A program made the position numbers and the translations under genes. Below the pieces are notes generated by a model, which had not been told where the DNA came from, ran no database searches, and worked only from the letters and a program-made list of their open reading frames with translations. Source: Alexandriicola marinus (GTDB taxonomy: Bacteria; Pseudomonadota; Alphaproteobacteria; Rhodobacterales; Rhodobacteraceae). From it: 64,000 nt of DNA. The DNA is taken from positions 62,001 through 126,000 of the forward strand of contig NZ_RBVZ01000006.1 in NCBI RefSeq assembly GCF_004000435.1, read 5' to 3'. Below are positions 9,336 through 17,536 of the stretch, piece after piece. The first letter of the stretch is position 1, and each line of letters starts with the position of its first letter.

Positions 9336-10303
9336 TGCGACATTTCGGAACAACGAAGGACGGGCGCGAGGTCCATGCCATCGACATATCGAACGGCAGG
9401 CTTGGCGCGACGATCCTGACCTATGGCGGCATCCTGCAGGACCTCCGCCTTGACGGGGTTGATCACTGGGTCACGCTGGGGTCGGACAGGCTGGCCGACT
9501 ACGAGGCCGGGATGGGGTATTTCGGGGCGATCGTTGCGCCAGTGGCCAACCGGTTGCGCAACGCACAGGCGCCCATTGCGGGGCGGGTTCACGAATTCGA
9601 GGCCAATCAGGACGGCAAGCATATCCTGCATTCGGCTTCCTGCGGGACGCATCTCAAGATCTGGACCGTGGCGCAACGCGACGCATCCTCCGTCACACTG
9701 ACCTGCGATCTGCCGGACGGAGAAGGCGGGTTTCCCGGCAACCGCACGATCGAGGCGCGGTTCGAGGCGATGGCGCCCACCACGCTCAGGATGACGCTTC
9801 GGGCAACGACGGATGCGCCCACGCTGATGAACCCGGTCAATCACAGCTATTGGAACCTTGATGGCTCGGACGGCTGGGCCGGGCATCACCTGCGCGTCGC
9901 CGCCGAGGATTACCTGCCGGCTGACGATGCGATCCTGCCCACGGGCGAGATTGCGCCGGTGTCAGGCACGCAATTCGATTTTCGCGAGGGCCGGATCATC
10001 ACGCCCGAGGACACGCAGCTTGATCACAACCTGTGTCTGACGGGTGGCAAGACGGCCCTGCGCGAGGTTCTGTGGCTGCGCGGCACCTCGGGTCTGGCGA
10101 TGGCCATCGCAACGACCGAACCGGGCATTCAGATCTTTGACGGCCGCGCGCCCGGCAGGCCGGGCGATCCGGTCCATCAGGCGCTGGCGATCGAACCGCA
10201 GGGCTGGCCCGACGCGCCCAACAACCCGGCTTTCCCCGCCATCGACCTCGCCCCCGGCGACACCTACGAACAGGTGACGGAGTGGCGGTTCAGCCAGCCC
10301 TAG
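9335..10303 (+). CDS. galM: Aldose 1-epimerase (galactose mutarotase)
   Basis: A 322-residue galactose mutarotase family protein. The catalytic acid His170 is in NPVNHSYWNL and the catalytic base Glu near residue 289 is in IEPQGWPDAPN. It converts the beta anomer released by beta-galactosidase to the form used by the dehydrogenase. It overlaps the GH42 gene by one base and ends the galactose operon. Confidence 0.9.
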   Translation: MRHFGTTKDGREVHAIDISNGRLGATILTYGGILQDLRLDGVDHWVTLGSDRLADYEAGMGYFGAIVAPVANRLRNAQAPIAGRVHEFEANQDGKHILHSASCGTHLKIWTVAQRDASSVTLTCDLPDGEGGFPGNRTIEARFEAMAPTTLRMTLRATTDAPTLMNPVNHSYWNLDGSDGWAGHHLRVAAEDYLPADDAILPTGEIAPVSGTQFDFREGRIITPEDTQLDHNLCLTGGKTALREVLWLRGTSGLAMAIATTEPGIQIFDGRAPGRPGDPVHQALAIEPQGWPDAPNNPAFPAIDLAPGDTYEQVTEWRFSQP

Positions 10304-10834
10304 TGCTCGTCGATTGCCAAAGACACGCCACCCGGCACCCACCGGTTGAGCCCCGGACAATCATCTCGGCGCGGTCACAGCGCAGGAGCGCCTGTGCCGG
10401 TGTCCCGCCGATGTGGTGAAGGTCGTGATCGATCAGGTCCTGTCGCATAGCTCGGATCAGCATCCGCGGTACATCGAAAGCCGCCGGGACCGCACCAGCC
10501 CACAGGCAGAGCGGTATGTCCGGGCCGATCCAAAGCGCGACGGTGGCACGGCGAACATGGTCTTCCGGCCCGATCACAAGGGGGCGACAGATCGCGTTCC
10601 CCCATGGTCCGGATGGCCGATCTGCCCAATGCCGGATTCTTGGAGGCCTAGGCATGGCTGCCGGTCAAGGCCCCTCAAGCCGCCCAAGCCGTCGATGTTC
10701 CGGAGACCAGGAACGACGATGTCCAGCACAGCCACCGGGAAGCCCCGGCATTCCGGACAGCACGCGACGGATTGCGGTTCGAAGAGACGATCGCCCCCCT
10801 TTTCTCCGGCGCGGGCAGCGGCTAGCGTCCGGCC
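10304..10834 (+). other. Gene-free stretch downstream of galM
   Basis: About 530 bases hold no convincing gene. Open frames exist on both strands (one on the minus strand runs from about 10655 into the end of galM), but they lack Shine-Dalgarno sites, recognisable motifs and normal residue composition. The region must contain the galM transcript end and the promoter for the oxidase gene at 10835. It could be a decayed gene. No strong terminator hairpin with a T tract was seen. Confidence 0.5.
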
Positions 10835-12040
10835 ATGAGTGCAACTTCATCACCCCGTCACGGCAGCTACGACATCGTCATCATCGGCGGCGCGATCATG
10901 GGATCGAGCGTCGCGTGGTGGACGCTGCGCGACCCCGATTTCACGGGCCGCGTGCTCGTGATCGAGCCGGAACCGGGCTATGAGCGAGCGGCGACAAGCC
11001 TGACGAATTCCTGCATCCGGCAGCAGTTCGGAACCGAGGTGAACATCCGGGCCTCGCAATTCGGCGCGGAATTCGTCAATAACTTCCGAAACTTCATGGA
11101 AGACGAGGCTGCGCCGGACATTCCCGTCTGGTCGTTCGGTTACCTCTACCTCGCGCAAAGCGAGGCGATGGCACATGTGCTGCGGCAGAACCATGCGCTG
11201 CAATCGGGCCTTGGGGTCGCCACGCAACTCCTCTCGCCCGCTGAGATCGCCGAGAGATATCCGTTCTACGACCTGGATGGCGTGACCCTCGGCTCGCATA
11301 ATGCAGTGGATGAGGGCTATTTCGATGGTGGCACCGTCTTTGACTGGTTCCGCAGAAAAAGCCGCGCGCTGGGGGCGGAGTGGGTCACCGCGCGCGTGAC
11401 GGATCTTCGCCGGGATGGCAGAAGGATTTCCGCCGTCATGCTCGATACCGGCGACGAGGTGGCCTGCGGCGCGGTCGTGAATTGCGCGGGCACGCGGGGA
11501 CCCGAGATTGCCGCGATGGCCGGCCTCGACCTGCCGGTCGAACCACGCAAACGCTTCAGCTTTGTTTTCGAGGCCGAGGATCCGCTGCCCGTGGCCCTGC
11601 CCCTGACCATCGACCCCTCGGGCCTGCATGTGCGCAGCGACGGGCCGCGCACCTATCTGGCGGGCTGCGCGCCCGCAGACGACGCGCCTGTCCAACCCGA
11701 CGATTTCGAGATGGATTGGGATATCTGGGAAGACCGCGTCTGGCCCACGCTGGCCGCCCGGGTGCCCGCCTTCGAGAGGATCCGTCTGCGCACCGCATGG
11801 GCGGGACATTACGACTATAACACGCTCGATCAAAATGCCGTTCTGGGGCCCCATCCCGAGATCACGAATTTTCACTTCTGCAACGGGTTCTCGGGTCACG
11901 GTCTTCAGCATTCGCCCGCAATCGGGCGCGGCCTGTCCGAGATGCTGATCCACGGCGCGTGGCGCAGCCTCGACCTGTCGGACCTGTCCGTCACCCGGAT
12001 CGCAGAGAACCGGCCCCTGATCGAACCCGCTGTCATCTGA
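10835..12040 (+). CDS. FAD-dependent DAO-family oxidoreductase
   Basis: A 401-residue flavin amine/amino-acid oxidase of the DAO (glycine/sarcosine oxidase, D-amino acid dehydrogenase) superfamily. The dinucleotide motif IVIIGGAIMGSSVAWW lies near residue 15, the substrate domain occupies the middle, and the C-terminal flavin motif includes FCNGFSGHGLQHSPAIG. No membrane segment or signal is seen. The exact substrate cannot be deduced. It is followed after 12 bases by a uronate-dehydrogenase-like gene, so both may act on one oxidised compound or a hexuronate-linked pathway. Confidence 0.8.
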   Translation: MSATSSPRHGSYDIVIIGGAIMGSSVAWWTLRDPDFTGRVLVIEPEPGYERAATSLTNSCIRQQFGTEVNIRASQFGAEFVNNFRNFMEDEAAPDIPVWSFGYLYLAQSEAMAHVLRQNHALQSGLGVATQLLSPAEIAERYPFYDLDGVTLGSHNAVDEGYFDGGTVFDWFRRKSRALGAEWVTARVTDLRRDGRRISAVMLDTGDEVACGAVVNCAGTRGPEIAAMAGLDLPVEPRKRFSFVFEAEDPLPVALPLTIDPSGLHVRSDGPRTYLAGCAPADDAPVQPDDFEMDWDIWEDRVWPTLAARVPAFERIRLRTAWAGHYDYNTLDQNAVLGPHPEITNFHFCNGFSGHGLQHSPAIGRGLSEMLIHGAWRSLDLSDLSVTRIAENRPLIEPAVI

Positions 12041-12052
12041 AAGGGAGTTACC

Positions 12053-12895
12053 ATGCTCAAGAAAATCGTCCTGACCGGTGCCTGCGGCGCCCTTGGCACC
12101 GTCCTGCGCGAGCCATTGTCCCGGATGGCGGAAACCCTTCTGTCGACGGATATCGCCGCCGCGCCCGAAACACTCCTGCCGAACGAGACTTTCGTTCAAG
12201 CCGACCTCGCCGAACGCGACCAGATCGAGCCGCTGATGGAGGGCGCCGAGATGGTCGTGCATTTCGGCTCCTATGTCGATGAGGGGCCGTTCGAGACGCT
12301 GCTTGGCCCGAATTTCATCGGTGCCTACAATATCTATGAAAGCGCCTACCACGCCGGCGTCAGGCGGGTGATCTTTTCCTCATCCGTGCATTCGGTCGGG
12401 ATGTATCGCGCGAACGAAGGGATCGACCTCGATGCCCGACACCGGCCCGATACCTTCTATGGTCTGGCCAAGTGCTTCACCGAGGACATGGCCCGCATGT
12501 ATTGGGAAAAGCGCGGGCTCGAGACGGTATCGCTTCGCATCTTTTCCTGCACGCCCGAGCCCGGCAACGCCCGGGCCCTGTCGACCTGGCTGAGCTACCC
12601 CGACCTTGTCCGGCTGGTCAGCCGGTCGATCGACAGCCCGACCGTGGGTTACACCGAGATTTTCGGCATCTCGAACAATGACCGCGCGCAGGTGTCGAAT
12701 GCCAAGGCCTCGTTCCTTGGCTACCGGCCGAAGGACAACGCCGAGGATTACGCCGACAAGGTGCTCGGCAAGGGCCTGAAGCCCGATCCGCAGGACCCGC
12801 AACACATGTGCCTTGGCGGGCCCTTTGCGATCGTCCCGCTGGGCGAAAGCGGGGTCGCGATGATCCGCAAGATGAGCGAGGCTGCGGGCGACTAG
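12053..12895 (+). CDS. udh: Uronate dehydrogenase-like NAD-dependent extended SDR
   Basis: A 280-residue protein with the Rossmann motif TGACGALGTVLRE, the catalytic YGLAK (YxxxK), the upstream SSSVHS serine motif, and the segment IFSCTPEPGNARALSTWLSY, which closely resembles bacterial uronate dehydrogenases as I remember them (SCTPEP..RMLSTW). Such enzymes oxidise galacturonate or glucuronate to the aldarolactone. The Shine-Dalgarno AAGGGAG precedes ATG 12053. It lies in one unit with the flavin oxidase. Other NAD-dependent epimerase/dehydratase activities are possible but less likely. Confidence 0.75.
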   Translation: MLKKIVLTGACGALGTVLREPLSRMAETLLSTDIAAAPETLLPNETFVQADLAERDQIEPLMEGAEMVVHFGSYVDEGPFETLLGPNFIGAYNIYESAYHAGVRRVIFSSSVHSVGMYRANEGIDLDARHRPDTFYGLAKCFTEDMARMYWEKRGLETVSLRIFSCTPEPGNARALSTWLSYPDLVRLVSRSIDSPTVGYTEIFGISNNDRAQVSNAKASFLGYRPKDNAEDYADKVLGKGLKPDPQDPQHMCLGGPFAIVPLGESGVAMIRKMSEAAGD

Positions 12896-12913
12896 GCGCC
12901 CCGGCCCTCAGGG

Positions 12914-13591
12914 TCAGGCGACGGATTGCCGGATCGCGCGGATGTTCTCGCCGTAAGGGGCCGGGTTGTCGACCGACCCGCCCCGGAACACCGCGGACCC
13001 GGCGACAAGGGCATCGGCGCCTGCCGCCACGACCTGAGGTGCGGTTGAGGGATCGACGCCGCCATCGACCTCGATATGGATCTCGCGATCCCCGATCATC
13101 GCGCGCAGCTCGGCGATCTTGCCGGTCATGTCGAGGAACTTCTGGCCGCCAAAGCCCGGGTTCACCGTCATCACGCAGACCAGATCGGCCAGATCGAGGC
13201 AATGGGCCACCGCAGAGGCAGGCGTGCCGGGATTGAGCGCGACACCGGCCTTCATCCCCGCGCCACGAATGGCCTGCAAGGTGCGGTGGATGTGGGGGCC
13301 GGCCTCGACATGGGCCGTCAGGATATCGGCGCCCGCGTCGGCAAAGGCGTCGATATAGGGATCGACCGGCGCGATCATCAGGTGAACGTCCATCACCGTC
13401 GTGATGTGCCGGCGGATCGCCTTGCACAGGGCCGGGCCGAAGGTCAGGTTGGGAACGAAATGCCCGTCCATCACGTCGACATGGATCCAGTCGGCGCCCT
13501 GTGCCTCGACGGCGGCGATCTCGCGGCCGAAATCGGCGAAATCGGCAGACAGGATCGAGGGTGCGATCTTCACGGAACGGTTGAATGGCAT
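12914..13591 (-). CDS. rpe: Ribulose-phosphate 3-epimerase
   Basis: A 225-residue TIM-barrel epimerase of the pentose phosphate / Calvin cycle. Visible motifs are [31 protein letters not shown] with metal-binding His and Asp, [19 protein letters not shown] and EVDGGVDP. I place the start at 13591 (MPFNRSV) because an AAGGA site lies about 10 bases upstream; an in-frame ATG 36 bases further out lacks similarity. It converges on udh with no clear terminator between. Confidence 0.92.
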   Translation of the reverse strand: MPFNRSVKIAPSILSADFADFGREIAAVEAQGADWIHVDVMDGHFVPNLTFGPALCKAIRRHITTVMDVHLMIAPVDPYIDAFADAGADILTAHVEAGPHIHRTLQAIRGAGMKAGVALNPGTPASAVAHCLDLADLVCVMTVNPGFGGQKFLDMTGKIAELRAMIGDREIHIEVDGGVDPSTAPQVVAAGADALVAGSAVFRGGSVDNPAPYGENIRAIRQSVA

Positions 13592-13707
13592 CGGCGAAGC
13601 ATCCTTTTTGTGCAGACGCGCCTGCAATAGCGCGGTTCGGACCGGACGTCACGATGTGCCGCATGGTCTTGCCGCCGTGTGGACGATAAGGTCCCAGAGG
13701 TTTACGT

Positions 13708-14565
13708 TTGGATACGGTGATGACGGTTGTTACCCTCAGAATAGACGACATCTTGGCGCCCGGCGAAAGTGTGCGGCTGACACGATCGACGCTGTCGACC
13801 AAACGGCCACGCGCACTCCATAGTCAGGATTTCTTCGAGCTTATCTGGGTTCAGAACGGGCGGGTGCGGCATCACCTGCCCGGCGGACGGGAAGATCTGG
13901 GCGAAGGGTCGTTGCTTTTCGTGAGCCCCGGCCACAGTCACGCGCTTCAGGGACTTGGGGAGGCAGCGATCCTTGTCGCGGTCGTGTTCCGGCCCGAGTT
14001 GATCGTCGCAATGGGCGAAAGACACGAAGCCCTGCGAGGTGAATTGTTCTGGGCCGATGGCGATGCGCCGGTCCGGCTCCACAGGGAGCCGCGCCAGCTG
14101 GCCGAGATCAACCGCGCGGCGCTCCAACTTGAACGCGGGCGGACCGACGCTCTCGAGGCGGAGGCATTCCTGCTTCCGCTGATGTCCCGGCTTGTCGGGA
14201 CGGGCCCGAGGATACCGGCCGACGCGCCCGACTGGCTTGTCGCCGCATGTGAGGCCGCGCGGGATCCTGACGTATTTCGCGAAGGGGCCGCCGGTTTTGT
14301 GCGCGTGGCCGGCAAGGCCCACCCCCATGTGAGCCGCACGGCCAAGGCGATCCTCGGGCAAAGCCCGACGGATTACATCAACGCCCAGCGCATGGCCTTC
14401 GCGTCGCGACGATTGCTTGGATCGGATGACAACCTCGCCGATATCGCGGCAGAGTGCGGCATCCCGAACCTGAGCCATTTTCACAAGCTGTTCCGCCAGA
14501 CCTATGGCCAGACCCCGCTGAAATACCGTGCGGCCCGCCAGAGGGAACTCGTCCAGCCCGATTAA
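13708..14565 (+). CDS. AraC-family transcriptional regulator with cupin sensor domain
   Basis: About 285 residues. The N-terminal half is a cupin-like ligand domain (HSQDFFELIWVQNGRVRHHLPGG, SPGHSHALQG). The C-terminal half has the two helix-turn-helix motifs of AraC proteins, ending in LADIAAECGIPNLSHFHKLFRQTYGQTPLKY. The start is uncertain: TTG 13708 has AGAGG 8 bases upstream, while GTG 13717 and ATG 13720 are farther away. It stands alone between divergent rpe and a convergent methyltransferase; its targets cannot be told, though sugar genes nearby are candidates. Confidence 0.85.
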   Translation: MDTVMTVVTLRIDDILAPGESVRLTRSTLSTKRPRALHSQDFFELIWVQNGRVRHHLPGGREDLGEGSLLFVSPGHSHALQGLGEAAILVAVVFRPELIVAMGERHEALRGELFWADGDAPVRLHREPRQLAEINRAALQLERGRTDALEAEAFLLPLMSRLVGTGPRIPADAPDWLVAACEAARDPDVFREGAAGFVRVAGKAHPHVSRTAKAILGQSPTDYINAQRMAFASRRLLGSDDNLADIAAECGIPNLSHFHKLFRQTYGQTPLKYRAARQRELVQPD

Positions 14566-15665
14566 GGCAACGGCCCGGTCTGCCAGAGCTGAACCTTGAG
14601 CGCCCCGTGCGGCACGGGAACGCCAGGTTTCAGGCCGGGCAGCTTCGTTGCCTTGGCAAGAGACGGCTCGCTTGTCACTAGGCCCACGCGCCAGCCCGAG
14701 AACCTTTCGGAAAGGGTCCGGCCGAGCGCACCGTAAACGGCCTGCAAGCTGGACTTGGTCCCGATCCGGGCGCCGTAGGGCGGATTGACGATGACGAGAC
14801 CCGGGGGGCCGTCCGGCCTGCGCAGATCCGACACCGATTGCACCGCAAAATCGGTGGCGCCGTCGACACCTGCGCGGACGGCATTGGCTTGGGCCATCTC
14901 GATCACGCCGCGATCCCGGTCATAGCCACGGAAATGGTGCGGCGTCTCGGCTTGGCCGGCGCGCCGCTGGGCCGCCAGTTCATCGGGATCGAAAAGGGCG
15001 AGCTTTTCAAAATCGAACGCGCGATCCCGACCCGGCTGAAGGCCGAGCGCGATCTCGGCCGCTTCGAGAACGAAGGTTCCGGAACCGCACATCGGGTCGA
15101 TCACCGGCTCGTCTCCGCGGTAGCCACATTCCCGCAGGAAAAGGGCGGCAAGCGTCTCGCGGAGCGGCGCCTTGCCCACGGCCTCCTTGTGGCCGCGACG
15201 GTGAAGCGGCTCACCCGAGGTGTCGACGCTGATGGTCGCGCGGTTCTGCTCGATCCGCACCTTGATCGACAGGCCGTCCGCCCCGATCTGGACGCCGGTC
15301 TGACGCGCAATGGCATGGCCCACGCGTTCGGCAACGGCGCCCTGATGATAGATTTTCGACGCCTTGCAGGTTGCATCGACGCGGATCGGCACATCGGTGC
15401 GCAACAGGGCCGCCCAATCCACGGCCTCTGTCCGCTCATGCAGTTGCGGCAGGTTCATCACCTTGAACGAGGCCACCCGCGCCAGAACCCGGCCCGCGCC
15501 GCGCAGCTCGAGGTTTGCGCGCATCACATCGCGCCACCCGCCGGTCAGCGTCACGCCGCCCGGAACTGCACCACGCACGGCAAAGCCCGCCTCGCGGGCC
15601 TCGGCCTCGAGACCGGGCTCGAGCCCCGGCGTTCCCATGAGGAAGATTTCGAACTGACCCTTCAT
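14562..15665 (-). CDS. THUMP-domain class I SAM-dependent RNA methyltransferase (RlmL-type N6-guanine... family)
   Basis: A 367-residue protein of the COG0116 type. An N-terminal THUMP RNA-binding domain (residues about 50-165) is followed by a Rossmann methyltransferase domain with DPMCGSGTFVLEA (SAM-binding motif I) and VIVNPPYGARIG (motif IV NPPY). Family members modify a guanine N2 of 23S rRNA; the exact site is not predictable here, and the full RlmKL C-terminal domain is absent. It overlaps the end of the AraC gene by four bases on the opposite strand. Confidence 0.88.
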   Translation of the reverse strand: MKGQFEIFLMGTPGLEPGLEAEAREAGFAVRGAVPGGVTLTGGWRDVMRANLELRGAGRVLARVASFKVMNLPQLHERTEAVDWAALLRTDVPIRVDATCKASKIYHQGAVAERVGHAIARQTGVQIGADGLSIKVRIEQNRATISVDTSGEPLHRRGHKEAVGKAPLRETLAALFLRECGYRGDEPVIDPMCGSGTFVLEAAEIALGLQPGRDRAFDFEKLALFDPDELAAQRRAGQAETPHHFRGYDRDRGVIEMAQANAVRAGVDGATDFAVQSVSDLRRPDGPPGLVIVNPPYGARIGTKSSLQAVYGALGRTLSERFSGWRVGLVTSEPSLAKATKLPGLKPGVPVPHGALKVQLWQTGPLP

Positions 15666-15716
15666 CCCCTCGCGATACAGCGAAACGCCCGTCTCTGCGA
15701 GGGCCTTCGCTTCATC

Positions 15717-15745
15717 TTGCGAATCCGTCCTTCGGCCCCTATGTT
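15717..15745 (+). promoter_or_regulatory. Candidate sigma-70 promoter of the SRP RNA gene
   Basis: TTGCGA at 15717-15722 and TATGTT at 15740-15745 are separated by exactly 17 bases, and the RNA 5' end predicted from pairing lies about 7 bases downstream. Each box matches consensus at four of six positions. Position relative to a stable RNA gene is the main support. Confidence 0.6.
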
Positions 15746-15751
15746 CTGCCT

Positions 15752-15847
15752 CGAGAGGTTGGCGCGGGCAGGCGCCTCGCCAACCCGGTCAGGTCCGGAA
15801 GGAAGCAGCCGTAACGAGCCCCGCTTGGGTCGTTGTCCAGCCTCTCA
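15752..15847 (+). ncRNA. ffs: Bacterial small signal recognition particle RNA (4.5S)
   Basis: The conserved apical domain is directly readable: GGTCAGGTCCGGAAGGAAGC followed by AGCCGTAACGAGCC. The ends GAGAGGTTGG (15753-15762) and CCAGCCTCTC (15837-15846) pair to close the hairpin, giving a length of about 96 bases, normal for alphaproteobacteria. The RNA binds Ffh for co-translational membrane targeting. Confidence 0.93.
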
Positions 15848-15874
15848 CCTCGATCCCTTGCCAAGGAGGATATC

Positions 15875-15913
15875 ATGGCCATTGTCGTCAGCCTCCGGGC
15901 AGGACGGGCGTAA
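15875..15913 (+). CDS. Possible 12-codon micro-ORF after ffs
   Basis: ATG 15875 to TAA 15911 would encode MAIVVSLRAGRA. It is preceded by a near-perfect Shine-Dalgarno AAGGAGGA at 15863-15870, stronger than that of most genes here, but spacing is short (4-5 bases). It lies between ffs and rsgA. It could be a leader peptide for rsgA or a chance ORF. No similarity is claimed. Confidence 0.3.
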   Translation: MAIVVSLRAGRA

Positions 15914-15992
15914 GACCCGCCGGCCCGAAGATGCCCTGTCCGGAACGCCGGGAGCGAACCGGATCACGCTGTCTTCTTTCGGGATCATTCCT

Positions 15993-17015
15993 TTGAACAC
16001 ATCAGAACTCGCCGTCCTGGGATGGACGGATCATTTCGCGCGCCAGATCAACGATGAGACGGTCGGCGCGCCCGCGCGTGTCATCGAGGTATCACGCGAC
16101 CACCTGACGGTGCTGACACCAGAGGGCCAGATCACACTCGTCACGCCCGACGAAACCGGACTTTACGCCGTGGGGGACTGGGTCCTTCACGACGGGAGCC
16201 GCGTGATCACCCGGCTCGACCGGATGACAGAGATCGTGCGCAAGGCCGCCGGACCACAGGCCGGACGCCAGCTGATCGCGGCCAATGTCGATACGCTTGC
16301 GGTCGTCACCTCCTGCAACGCCGATTTCAACGAGGCCCGGCTGGAACGATATCTGGCGATGACGGCGCAGGCAGGGTGCCTGCCGCTGATCGTCCTGACC
16401 AAGGCCGATCTGTCGGATGACGCCGATGAACTGGTCAAACGCGCGGCGCGCCTGTCGCCGCTGGTGACCGCCATCGCGATCAACGCCAAGGACCCGGAGG
16501 ATGCCAATCGGCTGGCCCCGTGGTGCAGCAAGGGGCAGACCCTTGCACTGGTCGGATCGTCGGGGGTGGGCAAGACCACCTTGCAGAACCACCTCACCGG
16601 TCTGAGCGAACTGACGCAGGATATCCGGGAGGATGATGCCAAGGGGCGGCACACGACAACGGCGCGCGCCCTGCGTCCGACGCTGGCCGGCGGCTGGCTG
16701 ATCGACACCCCCGGTATCCGCGAACTTGCCCTGACGGATGCGTCCGATGGGATCGACGCCGTCTTTGCCGAGATCACCGATCTGGCCGGGCAATGCCGGT
16801 TCAACGATTGCGCCCATGAAAGCGAGCCCGGCTGCGCCATCAAGGCCGCGATCGAGGCCGGCGATCTGGACCCCGACCGGCTTGAACGCTGGCGCAAGCT
16901 TCAGCGGGAGGACCGGTTCAATTCCGAATCCGTGGCCGAGGCCCGGGCCCGGTTCCGCAAGTTGGGCAAGATGTACCGCATCGGTAAGGATCGCGGCGAA
17001 ACAAAGCGCCGCTAG
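15993..17015 (+). CDS. rsgA: Ribosome small-subunit-dependent GTPase A
   Basis: A 340-residue circularly permuted GTPase that assists late 30S maturation. An N-terminal OB-fold is followed by G4 (VLTKADLSD), then G1 (GSSGVGKTTLQN), the switch region KGRHTTT and G3 (DTPGI), in the permuted order. A C-terminal zinc motif CRFNDCAHESEPGC follows. No ATG fits the family's N terminus; TTG 15993 (then NTSELAVLGW) is the most likely start. The frame remains open far upstream through the ffs gene, but that part is not protein-like. It overlaps the convergent phosphatase gene by four bases. Confidence 0.9.
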   Translation: MNTSELAVLGWTDHFARQINDETVGAPARVIEVSRDHLTVLTPEGQITLVTPDETGLYAVGDWVLHDGSRVITRLDRMTEIVRKAAGPQAGRQLIAANVDTLAVVTSCNADFNEARLERYLAMTAQAGCLPLIVLTKADLSDDADELVKRAARLSPLVTAIAINAKDPEDANRLAPWCSKGQTLALVGSSGVGKTTLQNHLTGLSELTQDIREDDAKGRHTTTARALRPTLAGGWLIDTPGIRELALTDASDGIDAVFAEITDLAGQCRFNDCAHESEPGCAIKAAIEAGDLDPDRLERWRKLQREDRFNSESVAEARARFRKLGKMYRIGKDRGETKRR

Positions 17016-17512
17016 GGCCGGGCCGAGGTGAGTTGGCCGCCGGTTGCCCAACTCATCTGGGCATCGGTTTCGACGGCACAGGGCCGGGCGCGGCGGAGGC
17101 TGACCAGCGCCGCGCCCGACTCCATCCCGCCATCGACGAGGATGCGCAGGGCGGCCATGCCCGACCTGCCGCACCCGCCGAAGCAATGGACAAGGACCCG
17201 CCCACCCGCCGCGAGCGTTTCGCGCACCTGATCCGAGATCGCGGCCCACGCCCCCGCGTCAGACGCCGGCACGCCGAAATCGGCCACCGGCACATGCAGC
17301 CATGTCCCGCCCTGGGCCGTCACATCCTCGCCCAGGCCCGCCGATCCCTTTCGCGCGAGTTCGGGCAATTCGCACATGCTCAGCACGATATCGGGCCGCC
17401 ACGCCAGAAGCCTGTCGCGATCCGCCCCATAATGCCGGGTGCGGCCCGGCATCGGCGACAGGGCAAGCGTCCCGCCCAGTGCCTCCAGCGGGTAGATCGC
17501 GAAATCATCCAT
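17012..17512 (-). CDS. Dual-specificity/tyrosine phosphatase-like protein
   Basis: A 166-residue cysteine-based phosphatase. The P-loop HCFGGCGRSG has Cys110 and Arg116 in CX5R spacing, and Asp78 in VADFGVP is a likely general acid. The size and motif fit compact bacterial protein tyrosine/dual-specificity phosphatases; the physiological substrate is unknown. It is downstream of the ankyrin gene on the same strand, 24 bases away. Confidence 0.78.
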   Translation of the reverse strand: MDDFAIYPLEALGGTLALSPMPGRTRHYGADRDRLLAWRPDIVLSMCELPELARKGSAGLGEDVTAQGGTWLHVPVADFGVPASDAGAWAAISDQVRETLAAGGRVLVHCFGGCGRSGMAALRILVDGGMESGAALVSLRRARPCAVETDAQMSWATGGQLTSARP

Positions 17513-17536
17513 TGAGCTGATCCTTCTGAACGCACA

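Noticed and set aside
14838-15992. N-terminal extension of the rsgA frame through ffs
   Set aside because: The extension runs antisense to the methyltransferase gene and through the SRP RNA; RsgA family proteins begin near residue NTSELAVLG.
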